Below the pieces are notes generated by a model that saw only the letters and a program-made list of their open reading frames with translations, searched no databases and had not been told where the DNA came from. A stretch of 64,000 nucleotides of DNA from Myxococcus stipitatus DSM 14675 (GTDB lineage Bacteria > Myxococcota > Myxococcia > Myxococcales > Myxococcaceae). Below are positions 32,013-40,575 of the stretch, in pieces. Made by a program: the position numbers and the translations under genes. The DNA lies in NCBI RefSeq assembly GCF_000331735.1, contig NC_020126.1, forward strand, positions 4,154,001 through 4,218,000, in the 5' to 3' direction. Position 1 is the first letter of the stretch; every line of letters starts with the position of its first letter.

Positions 32013-34964
32013 ATGTCCGCATTCGCCCAGCTGCTCGAAGCCGTTCGGAAGGAAGCCCGCCCCGGAATCTGGTCCAACGGAGTGAATCTCGCCCGGGCCG
32101 GGGCGGTGGTGCTCCAGTCGAAGACGGACAGCGAGCTGGAGTTGAGGGTCCGCTCGGCGGGGCGGCCCGTTCCCTTCACGGTGGCCCTCTATCCGGCCGA
32201 CGATGCTTGGGAGTGTGACTGCCCCAGCCGCGTGGACCCGTGCGAGCACGTGGTCGCCGCCGCCATCTCGCTCCAGCAGGCGGAGCGGGAGGACGCTCCC
32301 ATGGAGACGGCGGCCACGCGCTGGTCCCGCGTGGTGTACCACTTCACTCGCACGGGGGACGGCCTCCAGCTCAAGCGCACGCTGGCTCACGCGGACGGCA
32401 GGGAAGAGGCGCTGGACGGCAGCCTGGCCTCGTACATCGCCAAGCCCGCGCAGGCCGCGACGCTCCAGGTCGAGCAGTCCGACCTGCTGGCCGACCGCAT
32501 CCTGGAGCAGCGGCGCACGCGCGGCGCGCTGTCGCCGGAGACGCTGGACGCGCTGCTCAAGGTGCTGGTGCAGGCGCGCAACGTGCTGCTCGATGGCCGC
32601 CCCGTCGCGATTCCGGATGAGGTCGTCGTGCCGCGTGCGCTCGTGGAGGAGCGCGGCGGCCAGTTCGTGGTGACGGTGATGCGCGACGAGCGAGTCTCGG
32701 AGGTGGTGAGTCCGGGCGTCGCCCGCGTGGGGGATGCGCTCGCGCGGTTGGGTGAGACGGGCATGACGGGGCCGTGGCTCCAGAACCTCCCCATCGTCCG
32801 CAACTACGGCGTGGAGAACATGGGCGAGCTGACGTCCAAGGTGCTGCCCGAGCTGGGACGGCGCATGCCCGTCGATGTGCGCACGCGCCGCGTGCCGGCC
32901 ATCGACCGCGAGCTCAAGCCGCGCATCCTCCTGGAGCTGAACCAACTGGACGCGGGCCTGTCGGTGCTGCCGACGCTGGTGTACGGCGCGCCTCCGACGG
33001 TGCGCATCGACAACGGGCGCATGGTGTACCTGCGCGGCGCGGTGCCGCTGCGCGACGAGGCGCTGGAGCAGCGGCTGGTGCACGACCTGCGCGAGGAGCT
33101 GAACCTGGTGCCCGGCCGGCGCGTGACGGTGGCGGGCCCGGAGATGGTGCGCTGGGCGGATCGGCTGCGGCGGTGGGGCGGAGACCTGGCGGGAGATGGC
33201 GCCTCGGTGGTGAGCCCCGATGTCCGCCTGCGTCCCTCGCTCACGGTGGCGTCCGCGGGAGACGGGCAGGGTGTCCCCGAGGTGAGCTTCACGCTGGAGT
33301 TCCAGGTGGAGGGCGGCAAGGGCGAGGCCCGCTCGGTGGACGCCGCGGCGGTGGTGCGCGCGTGGACGGAGGGGTTGGGATTGGTGCCGCTCGTGGGCGG
33401 TGGCTGGGCGCCGCTGCCGCGTGCGTGGTTGGACAAGCATGGCCAGCGCGTGGCGGACCTGCTGGCGGCGCGTCAGCCGGATGGCCGCGTGGCGAACCAC
33501 GCGCTGCCGCAACTGTCGCAGCTGTGCGAGACGCTGGAGCAGCCGCCTCCGCCGGGCCTGGACAAGCTGGCCCCGCTGGTGGAGGGCTTCGAGAAGCTTC
33601 CGCCTCCCGTGTTGCCGGAGGACCTCAACGCGTCGCTGCGCCACTATCAGCAGACGGGTGTGAGCTGGCTGGGCTTCCTCAAGAGCGCGGGGCTGGGCGG
33701 CATCCTCGCGGACGACATGGGTCTGGGAAAGACGCTCCAGACCATCTGCGTGTTGGGCAAGGGCTCGCTCGTCGTGTGCCCCACCAGCGTGCTGCCCAAC
33801 TGGGTGGCGGAGCTCAAGCGCTTCCGGCCCTCGCTGAAGGTCTGCGTCTACCACGGCCCGGGCCGCGCGCTGGACCCGGCGGCCGACGTGACGCTCACCA
33901 CGTACTCGATTCTTCGCCTGGACGCGGCGGTGCTGGGCGCCAAGGACTGGGCGACGCTCGTGCTGGACGAGGCGCAGGCCATCAAGAACCCCGAGAGCCA
34001 GGTGGCGCGCTCCGCGTTCGGTCTCAAGGCGGGCTTCCGGCTGGCGCTCAGCGGCACGCCGCTGGAGAACCGCCTGGACGAGCTGTGGAGCTTGATGCAC
34101 TTCACCAACCCGGGCCTGCTCGGAGGCCGTCGCCAGTTCGAGGACAAGGTGTCCCGGCCCATCTCGGACGGCAACGCGGGCGCCGCGGCCGAGCTGCGCC
34201 GGCGCATCCGTCCCTTCGTGCTGCGCAGGCTCAAGCGCGACGTGGCGCCCGAGCTCCCGCCGCGCATCGAGTCGGTGATGCACGTGTCGCTGGATGAGCG
34301 TGAGCGCTCCATCTACGACGCGGTGATGGCGGCGACGCGCACGGAGGTGGTGGCGCTGCTGAACGAGGGCGGCAGCATGCTCAAGGCCCTGGAGGCGCTG
34401 CTCCGGCTGCGTCAGGCCGCGTGCCACCCGGCGCTCGTGCCCGGCCAGAAGGCGACCAGCTCCTCGAAGGTGGAGACGCTGGTGGACGCACTCGACACCG
34501 CGGTGTCGGAGGGCCACAAGGCGCTGGTGTTCTCGCAGTGGACGTCGCTGCTGGACCTCATCGAGCCGGCGCTGAAGCAGAAGGGCATCGCCTTCGACCG
34601 GCTGGATGGCACCACGCAGAACCGAGGCGAGGTGACGTCCCGCTTCCAGGCGGAGGACGGGCCTCCGGTGCTGCTCATGTCGCTGAAGGCGGGCGGCACG
34701 GGCTTGAACCTCACGGCGGCGGACCACGTCTTCCTGGTGGACCCGTGGTGGAACCCGGCCGTGGAGGCGCAGGCCGCGGACCGCGCGCACCGCATCGGCC
34801 AGGAGCGGCCGGTCAACGTCTACCGACTGGTGTCGCAGGGCACCGTCGAGGAGCGCATCCTGGGACTCCAGGACAAGAAGCGCTCGCTGATGGAGGCCGC
34901 GCTGAGCGAGGCGGGCGGGGCCGCCGCCATCACCCGTGAAGACCTGCTGGAACTGTTCTCGTGA
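32013..34964 (+). CDS. SWIM zinc-finger SNF2-family DEAD-like helicase
   Basis: This 983-residue Swi2/Snf2-type ATPase is expected to translocate on DNA or remodel protein-DNA complexes. An N-terminal SWIM zinc finger has the CxCx(6)CxH pattern in [18 protein letters not shown] (about residues 69-86). The helicase core occupies about 540-980: Walker A in [11 protein letters not shown] near 567, the DEAQ box in [25 protein letters not shown] and the C-terminal motif VI region [11 protein letters not shown]. All motors look intact. Bacterial members of this kind are common in myxobacteria and related to HepA/RapA-like proteins. It overlaps the DUF885 gene start by 4 bases (GTGA), an odd partner for a helicase. 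Confidence 0.92.
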   Translation: MSAFAQLLEAVRKEARPGIWSNGVNLARAGAVVLQSKTDSELELRVRSAGRPVPFTVALYPADDAWECDCPSRVDPCEHVVAAAISLQQAEREDAPMETAATRWSRVVYHFTRTGDGLQLKRTLAHADGREEALDGSLASYIAKPAQAATLQVEQSDLLADRILEQRRTRGALSPETLDALLKVLVQARNVLLDGRPVAIPDEVVVPRALVEERGGQFVVTVMRDERVSEVVSPGVARVGDALARLGETGMTGPWLQNLPIVRNYGVENMGELTSKVLPELGRRMPVDVRTRRVPAIDRELKPRILLELNQLDAGLSVLPTLVYGAPPTVRIDNGRMVYLRGAVPLRDEALEQRLVHDLREELNLVPGRRVTVAGPEMVRWADRLRRWGGDLAGDGASVVSPDVRLRPSLTVASAGDGQGVPEVSFTLEFQVEGGKGEARSVDAAAVVRAWTEGLGLVPLVGGGWAPLPRAWLDKHGQRVADLLAARQPDGRVANHALPQLSQLCETLEQPPPPGLDKLAPLVEGFEKLPPPVLPEDLNASLRHYQQTGVSWLGFLKSAGLGGILADDMGLGKTLQTICVLGKGSLVVCPTSVLPNWVAELKRFRPSLKVCVYHGPGRALDPAADVTLTTYSILRLDAAVLGAKDWATLVLDEAQAIKNPESQVARSAFGLKAGFRLALSGTPLENRLDELWSLMHFTNPGLLGGRRQFEDKVSRPISDGNAGAAAELRRRIRPFVLRRLKRDVAPELPPRIESVMHVSLDERERSIYDAVMAATRTEVVALLNEGGSMLKALEALLRLRQAACHPALVPGQKATSSSKVETLVDALDTAVSEGHKALVFSQWTSLLDLIEPALKQKGIAFDRLDGTTQNRGEVTSRFQAEDGPPVLLMSLKAGGTGLNLTAADHVFLVDPWWNPAVEAQAADRAHRIGQERPVNVYRLVSQGTVEERILGLQDKKRSLMEAALSEAGGAAAITREDLLELFS

Positions 34965-36763
34965 AGTGGCTGCTGCTCACCACCCTGGGGTTCCTCCTGA
35001 TGCTCTCATCGGATGCCGAGGCGAAGAAGCCGGATGCCGCCGCCACGAAGGCGCTGCGCACCCTCATCGAGCAGGATTGGCGGTACCAGCTCGAGCGCAG
35101 TCCCACGTATGCGTCGGTGCAGGGCGACCGGCGTTGGAACACGCGCTGGGATGACCTGAGCCTCGCGGCGCTGGCGGCGGACCAGCAGCACTCGCGCGGG
35201 GTGCTGGAGAAGCTGAAGAAGGTGGACCGCGCGCGGCTGTCCGCCGAGGACCGGCTCAACCTGGACCTGCTCCAGAAGGAGCACGAGACGTGGGTGGAGG
35301 AGTACGGCTTCGGCTGGTACCTGTTCCCCACGAACCAGGTGGGCGGCATCCCCGAGGGCATCCGTCAGCCCCCGGGCTTGCAGACGGCGTATCAGCTCGC
35401 GGACGCGCTGCGCTTCGAGACGGTGCAGGACTACGAGGACTGGATTGTCCGGCTGGAGGGCTTCGGGACCTACGTGGACCAGGTCATCGCGCTGATGCGC
35501 GAGGGCGTGCGTCAGCACAAGGTGCACCCCAAGGCCATCGTCCAGCGGATTCCCCCGCAGTTCGAGAAGCAGCTGGTGGAGGACCCGGCGAAGAGTGGCT
35601 TCTACACGCCGTTCCATCGCTTCCCCCCGAAGCTGTCCTCGGCCGACCAGCAGCGGCTGGCCGCGGCGGGGCGCAAGGCGGTCCAGGAAGGGGTGCTGCC
35701 CGCGCTGCGGCGCTTCCACCAGTTCCTCGTGAAGGAGTACCTGCCCGCCGCGCCGGAGGCCGTGGGTGTGTGGCAGCTGGAGGACGGCGAGGCGCTGTAT
35801 GCCTTCCTCGCGCGCAAGTTCACCACCACGCCGCTGACGCCCGAGGAGATTCACGCGCTGGGCTTGTCGGAGGTGAAGCGCATCCGCGGGGAGATGGAGG
35901 CCATCATGAAGCGGACGGGCTTCCAGGGCTCGCTCGCGGAGTTCTTCCAGTTCGTGCGGACCGACCCGCGCTTCTACCACCGCACGGGCGACGAGCTGCT
36001 CCTGCACTACCGGGCCCTGTCGAAGCGGATCGACCCGCTGCTGGTGCGCTTGTTCAAGACGCTGCCTCGGCAGCCGTACGCGGTGGAGCCCACGCCGGAG
36101 GCCATGGCTCCGGATGTGACGACGGGCTTCTACTACCCGGGGTCCTCGGATGGCTCGCGGCCGGGCACGTACCTGGTGAACCTCTACCGTCCGGAGACGC
36201 GGCCGCGCTGGGAGATGGTGCCGCTGACGCTGCATGAGGCGGTGCCCGGGCACCACCTCCAGACGTCGCTGGCCACCGAGCAGCTGGACCTGCCCGACTT
36301 CCGTCGCTACGGGTACTACGTGGCGTACGGCGAGGGCTGGGCGCTGTACTGCGAGACGCTGGGGGATGAGCTGGGGCTCTACGCGGACCCCTACGACAAG
36401 TTCGGTCAGCTCTCGTATGACATGTGGCGCGCGGTCCGGCTCGTCGTGGACACGGGCATGCACGTGAAGCGGTGGACGCGTCAGCAGGCGCTCGACTACT
36501 TCATGGAGAACGCACCCCGGCAGGCGCTGGACATCACCAACGAGGTGGACCGCTACATCGCGTGGCCGGGCCAGGCGCTCGCGTACAAGGTGGGGCAGCT
36601 GCGGATTCGCGAGATGCGCACGCGCGCGGAGCAGACGCTGGGGGAGCGCTTCGACGTCCGGGAGTTCCACGACGTGGTGCTGCTCGGGGGCTCGCTGCCG
36701 CTGGACGTGCTCGAGCGCAAGGTCGACGCGTGGGTGGCGGGACACGCGCCCGCCGGGAAGTAG
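34961..36763 (+). CDS. DUF885-family secreted metallopeptidase-like protein
   Basis: This 600-residue protein of the DUF885 family has a signal peptide ([22 protein letters not shown]). It carries the conserved HEAVPGHH motif at residues 425-432, where His425, Glu426 and the following His are the likely zinc site, and the motif [10 protein letters not shown] downstream, which probably supplies another ligand Glu. These are widely annotated as uncharacterised peptidases. The start is the GTG at 34961, overlapping the helicase stop by 4 bases. The family is expected to be periplasmic or extracellular with an unidentified peptide or ester substrate. It converges on the P1 peptidase gene across a 42-base gap containing a hairpin. 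Confidence 0.85.
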   Translation: MKWLLLTTLGFLLMLSSDAEAKKPDAAATKALRTLIEQDWRYQLERSPTYASVQGDRRWNTRWDDLSLAALAADQQHSRGVLEKLKKVDRARLSAEDRLNLDLLQKEHETWVEEYGFGWYLFPTNQVGGIPEGIRQPPGLQTAYQLADALRFETVQDYEDWIVRLEGFGTYVDQVIALMREGVRQHKVHPKAIVQRIPPQFEKQLVEDPAKSGFYTPFHRFPPKLSSADQQRLAAAGRKAVQEGVLPALRRFHQFLVKEYLPAAPEAVGVWQLEDGEALYAFLARKFTTTPLTPEEIHALGLSEVKRIRGEMEAIMKRTGFQGSLAEFFQFVRTDPRFYHRTGDELLLHYRALSKRIDPLLVRLFKTLPRQPYAVEPTPEAMAPDVTTGFYYPGSSDGSRPGTYLVNLYRPETRPRWEMVPLTLHEAVPGHHLQTSLATEQLDLPDFRRYGYYVAYGEGWALYCETLGDELGLYADPYDKFGQLSYDMWRAVRLVVDTGMHVKRWTRQQALDYFMENAPRQALDITNEVDRYIAWPGQALAYKVGQLRIREMRTRAEQTLGERFDVREFHDVVLLGGSLPLDVLERKVDAWVAGHAPAGK

Positions 36764-36778
36764 GAGCGTCCTCCCCGG

Positions 36779-36794
36779 CGGGAGTCTCCTCCCG
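36779..36794. terminator. Possible bidirectional terminator between converging peptidase genes
   Basis: CGGGAG (36779-36784) pairs with CTCCCG (36789-36794) across TCTC in the 42-base gap between the converging DUF885 and P1 peptidase genes. Position is right for shared termination. The stem is short and no T tract is visible. Confidence 0.35.
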
Positions 36795-36805
36795 TCAGGG
36801 AAGGC

Positions 36806-38095
36806 TCACGGCCGCGCCTTCCGAGCCGGAGGGGGCTTGGGGGGCGCCGTGAGCCGGCCGTGCTTCTTCATGACCTTCACCAGCTTGTCCTGCGGCAGGC
36901 CGAAGACGCGGATGCTGTCCGCGCCCGTCATGGTGTCGGACGCGAGCATCGCGTTGAGGATGGCCTCCTGCGTGGCCTGCACGGTCGCCTCGAAGAGGGG
37001 GTTGAGGTGCTCGTTCTGGAGGGAGGACACGCTCGCGACGGCGGTCTTGGTGGGCGACGGGATGCTCTGGGTGGAGAACGCGAGGAAGATGTCTCCCGAG
37101 TAGTTCTCGCCCAGCCCGCCCATCTTCGCGATGGCCAGCGGGACGCGGCGGGCGATGCGCGAGAGTTGGTGTGGCAGCAGCGGCGCGTCCGTCCCGACGA
37201 CGATGATGATGGAGCCCGCACCCTCGAACGGATTGGCCGCGGGGCCCGCCTTGCTCGCCGGGCCGCAAGCGGGGACCCAGTCCATCATCGGGCTGTCCGG
37301 CTTCTTCGTGCCGAGGTAGCACGGCATGTCGTCCTTCAGCTCCTCTCCGACGGGGACTCCCTCGACGGTGAAGAGGCGGCGCGAGCCGTAGTTGCACTGC
37401 ACCAGCACGCCCAACGTGTAGCCGCCCGCGGCCACCGACACCTTGCGTGACGCGGTGCCGATTCCGCCCTTGAAGCCGTGGCACACCATGCCCGTGCCGC
37501 CGCCCACGGAGCCTTCCGCGACGGGGCCGGACTTCGCTGACTCCAGCGCCTGGAGGGCGTGCGGCGGCTTGACGTGGAAGCCGTAGATGTCGTGCAGCAT
37601 CCCATCCCACGTCTCCGCGACCACGGGCAGTCCCAGGTCCCAGGCGAGGTCCTTCTCCAGGGCCCAGGAGATGACGGCCTCGCGCACAGCGCCGACGTCG
37701 TTGGTGTTGGTGATCATCACCGGCCCCTGGAGGTGACCGCCCTCCTGAATCCAGTGGGTGCCGGTCATCTCGCCGTTGCCGTTGAGGGCATAGCTCGAGG
37801 CGAACACGGGCTCGGCGACGCCCTTCTTGCCGCGGGGCAGCACGGCCGTGACGCCAGTGCGCACGGGGCCCTTGCCGCGCTCGATGCGGCCCTCTCCGGA
37901 GATGAGCGTCGTGTGGCCGACTTCCACACCGGGCACGTCGGTGATGGCGTTGTTCGGCCCCGTCTCGCCTCCGAAGGTGATGCCCAGGGTCCTTGCGCGC
38001 GCTCTCGGTCGCTCGGCCTGCGCGCTGGCGAGCATGGGCAGCAACAACAGCGAAGCCACCACGCTGGACAGCAGGTGTCGATGATGTGTGTGCAT
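36806..38095 (-). CDS. P1-family (DmpA/L-aminopeptidase D-esterase type) peptidase
   Basis: This 429-residue N-terminal-nucleophile hydrolase has a signal peptide (MHTHHRHLLSSVVASLLLLP followed by MLASAQA). The precursor is expected to cut itself before Ser295 in EGAGSIIIVVGTDAP, freeing the nucleophile, as in DmpA. The conserved EGSVGGGTGM loop around the oxyanion hole is present. Family members release N-terminal residues of short peptides and act on D-residues or beta-peptides. The export signal is consistent with periplasmic or secreted nutrient processing. It is divergent from the propeller-like gene of the Hen1/Pnkp operon across 125 bases. Confidence 0.9.
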   Translation of the reverse strand: MHTHHRHLLSSVVASLLLLPMLASAQAERPRARARTLGITFGGETGPNNAITDVPGVEVGHTTLISGEGRIERGKGPVRTGVTAVLPRGKKGVAEPVFASSYALNGNGEMTGTHWIQEGGHLQGPVMITNTNDVGAVREAVISWALEKDLAWDLGLPVVAETWDGMLHDIYGFHVKPPHALQALESAKSGPVAEGSVGGGTGMVCHGFKGGIGTASRKVSVAAGGYTLGVLVQCNYGSRRLFTVEGVPVGEELKDDMPCYLGTKKPDSPMMDWVPACGPASKAGPAANPFEGAGSIIIVVGTDAPLLPHQLSRIARRVPLAIAKMGGLGENYSGDIFLAFSTQSIPSPTKTAVASVSSLQNEHLNPLFEATVQATQEAILNAMLASDTMTGADSIRVFGLPQDKLVKVMKKHGRLTAPPKPPPARKARP

Positions 38096-38220
38096 GGCGG
38101 GATTCCTAGCACGGGCGGGGCGTCAGGAGCCTTCCTGGCCCGGCGTCAGCGGCCTCGAAACAGGCCCCCGGAGCACGGTTCTCGAAGCTGGCCCTGGCGC
38201 CTTTCCCGAAAGAAAGACCC

Positions 38221-39168
38221 ATGTCAGAGCGAGAGTTGACGCATCTCGAGGTGCCGTGCTTCGTCGATTATTCGGAGGCGCTGGCGGGACGCGAGCTGAT
38301 GGCCCACGGGCTTGGACCGGATTTCGACCTGTGGATGCTGGCCCTGGATGAAGACGGCCACGAAGTCCTGCGCTTCTCCAAGCCAGGCGCCCCACCGGAG
38401 TCCATTCGACTTGCCGAGGGGCAGCGGAAGTTCCACTACGTGCAGCCGCTTCCCGGAGGTGAACTGCTGCTGGTGGATGGCCGCTGTGAGTACCGCGAGG
38501 AGGCAGCCCCCGCGGACCGGAATGCGGTGGTCTATTCCCGCGACGGTGTCCTGAGCCGCGAGCTCACCTTGGGGGACGGAATCCAAGACGTCCAAGCCAC
38601 CACCGATGGCCGCCTCTGGGTGAGCTACTTCGACGAAGGGGTCTTGGGAAACGGTCGCTGGGCGGCGGTGAATCCGGAACAGGAACCCATGGGCCGCAGC
38701 GGGTTGGTCCTCTTCGATTCACGCGGCAAACGCCTCAGTGAGTACGACGCGGGCGCGGTGGGCACGGACATCATCATCGACTGCTACGCGCTCAACGTCG
38801 CCTCGGATGAGGAGACCTGGCTGTACTTCTACACGGACTTTCCGCTGGTGCGCCTTCGCGCGGGGAGTCGCCCCGCGACGTGGCGGACACCGGTGGCGGG
38901 GGCCAACGCACTGGCGGTGGGATCGACCCACGTCTTGTTTGGCGGCTCCTACTCCGCGCGCTCCATCTTCGAGCTCTTCGTGTTGGAGGGCCGTCGGAAG
39001 TCGGAGCTGGCTCCGGCGGGCAGCTTCGTTTTCGTGGACTCGGATGGCTATCGGTGGCAGCCCACCTGGATGTGCGGGCGCGGACCGTGGCTGTACGGCG
39101 GGGAAGGGACTCGCGCCTTCCGCATCGACCTCGACACCCTCGTGGCCTCGGCCAAGGTCTGGCACTGA
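38221..39168 (+). CDS. Propeller-like protein of unknown function upstream of Hen1
   Basis: I do not recognise a named family for this 315-residue protein. The sequence is beta-rich with recurring patterns such as FDLWMLALDEDGHEVL, DVQATTDGRLWVSYFDEG and NALAVGSTHVLFGGS, suggesting a WD/SMP-like beta-propeller of five or six blades. It has no signal peptide or membrane segment, so it should be cytoplasmic. Its TGA stop is followed immediately, with no spacer, by the ATG of Hen1, and Hen1 in turn overlaps Pnkp, so all three are likely made together. The ATG at 38221 is the first one after the divergent gap. It may be an accessory of the RNA-repair system or merely a hitch-hiker; only the arrangement supports a link. 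Confidence 0.7.
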   Translation: MSERELTHLEVPCFVDYSEALAGRELMAHGLGPDFDLWMLALDEDGHEVLRFSKPGAPPESIRLAEGQRKFHYVQPLPGGELLLVDGRCEYREEAAPADRNAVVYSRDGVLSRELTLGDGIQDVQATTDGRLWVSYFDEGVLGNGRWAAVNPEQEPMGRSGLVLFDSRGKRLSEYDAGAVGTDIIIDCYALNVASDEETWLYFYTDFPLVRLRAGSRPATWRTPVAGANALAVGSTHVLFGGSYSARSIFELFVLEGRRKSELAPAGSFVFVDSDGYRWQPTWMCGRGPWLYGGEGTRAFRIDLDTLVASAKVWH

Positions 39169-40575
39169 ATGCTCCTGACACTCTCGACCACCTCCGCTCC
39201 CGCGACAGACCTGGGCTACCTGCTGCACAAGAGCCCCCACCGACCTCAATCCGTCGAGCTGTCCTTCGGCACGGCCCACGTCTTCTATCCAGAGGCCACC
39301 GCGGAGCGCTGCACGGCGGCGCTTTGGGTGGAGGTAGACCCCGTGGCCCTGGTCCGCTCGCGACAGCCGTCCGCCGGGAGCAGCCAGACGCTGGAGCAAT
39401 ACGTCAATGACCGTCCCTATGCCGCGTCGTCGTTCCTGAGCGTGGCCCTGGCGCGCTGCTTCGGCGCGGCGCTGTCGGGACGCAGCCGTGAGCGGCCGGA
39501 GTTGGCGCAGCGGCCTCTGCCACTCCAGGCGCGCATCTCGGTCCTGCCCTGTCGTGGTGGCGAGGGACTCCTGCGACGCCTCTTCGAGCCCCTGGGCTAC
39601 ACCGTCACGGCGAAGCGTCATCCCCTGGACGCCACGGTTCCGGAGTGGGGCGACAGCCGCTACTTCACGGTGACGCTCGAGGCGGACAAGCCGCTGGGGG
39701 CGCTGCTCAGCCACCTGTACGTGCTCATGCCCGTGCTGGACAACGACAAGCACTACTGGGTGGAGGAGGCGGAGATCGACAAGCTGCTGCGCCATGGCGG
39801 GCAGTGGTTGGCCGAGCACCCGGAGCGCGAGGTCATCGCCCGACGCTACCTGCGCAACCAGAGCAGCCTCGCGCGTGAAGCCCTGTCCCGGCTGATGGAG
39901 GGAGAAGCCCCCACGGAGCCGACGGAGAGCGTGCCTCTGCGAGACGCGGTGGCCGAGCCGCCTCCGCGCATCGTGAGCCTGGACGAGCAGCGGCGCGACG
40001 CGGTGCTCGCGGTGTTGATGGAGCACGGTGCCACCAGCGTCGTGGACGTCGGGTGCGGCGAGGGCAAGCTGCTGCGGGAGCTCCTCAAGGAGCGCGGTTT
40101 CACGCGAATCACCGGCATGGACGTCTCCATCCGCTCACTGGAGATCGCCAGCGAGCGCTTGCGACTGGAGCGCCTGCCGGAGCTTCAACGTCAGCGCATC
40201 CAACTCCTGCACGGCTCGCTGCTGTACCGCGATGCGCGGCTGTCCGGTTACGACGCCGCGACGGTGGTGGAGGTGGTGGAGCACCTGGACCCGCCCCGGC
40301 TGGCGGCGTTCGAGCGCGCGTTGTTCGAGTGGGCCCGTCCGGGGCTCGTGGTCCTGACGACACCCAACGCCGAGTACAACGTCCGCTTCACGGGCGGGTT
40401 GACCGAGGAGGGCTTCCGTCACGACGACCACCGCTTCGAGTGGACGCGCGCGCAGTTCGAGTCCTGGGCGCGGACGCAGGCGGAGCGCTTCGGCTACCGG
40501 GTGCGAGTGGCTCCGGTGGGAACGGTGGATGAAGAGGTCGGCGCGCCGACCCAGATGGCGGTGTTCACGCGATGA
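39169..40575 (+). CDS. hen1: Bacterial Hen1 3'-terminal RNA ribose 2'-O-methyltransferase
   Basis: This 468-residue Hen1 methylates the 2'-hydroxyl at the 3' end of cleaved RNA before ligation, protecting the repaired tRNA from the same ribotoxin. The C-terminal methyltransferase (about 260-468) has the SAM-binding VVDVGCGEGKLL and the metal site ExxEH with Glu368, Glu371 and His372 in VVEVVEHLD. Further His come in FRHDDHRFEW (His418, His421). The N-terminal 240 residues are the domain that activates the Pnkp ligase. It overlaps the Pnkp gene by 4 bases (ATGA), the classical Hen1-Pnkp arrangement; the two form a heterotetrameric RNA-repair complex in characterised bacteria. Confidence 0.93.
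   Translation: MLLTLSTTSAPATDLGYLLHKSPHRPQSVELSFGTAHVFYPEATAERCTAALWVEVDPVALVRSRQPSAGSSQTLEQYVNDRPYAASSFLSVALARCFGAALSGRSRERPELAQRPLPLQARISVLPCRGGEGLLRRLFEPLGYTVTAKRHPLDATVPEWGDSRYFTVTLEADKPLGALLSHLYVLMPVLDNDKHYWVEEAEIDKLLRHGGQWLAEHPEREVIARRYLRNQSSLAREALSRLMEGEAPTEPTESVPLRDAVAEPPPRIVSLDEQRRDAVLAVLMEHGATSVVDVGCGEGKLLRELLKERGFTRITGMDVSIRSLEIASERLRLERLPELQRQRIQLLHGSLLYRDARLSGYDAATVVEVVEHLDPPRLAAFERALFEWARPGLVVLTTPNAEYNVRFTGGLTEEGFRHDDHRFEWTRAQFESWARTQAERFGYRVRVAPVGTVDEEVGAPTQMAVFTR

Noticed and set aside
31686-34790. A 1034-residue minus-strand open frame opposite the SNF2 helicase
   Set aside because: Low-complexity antisense shadow of a gene with clear helicase motifs on the plus strand.
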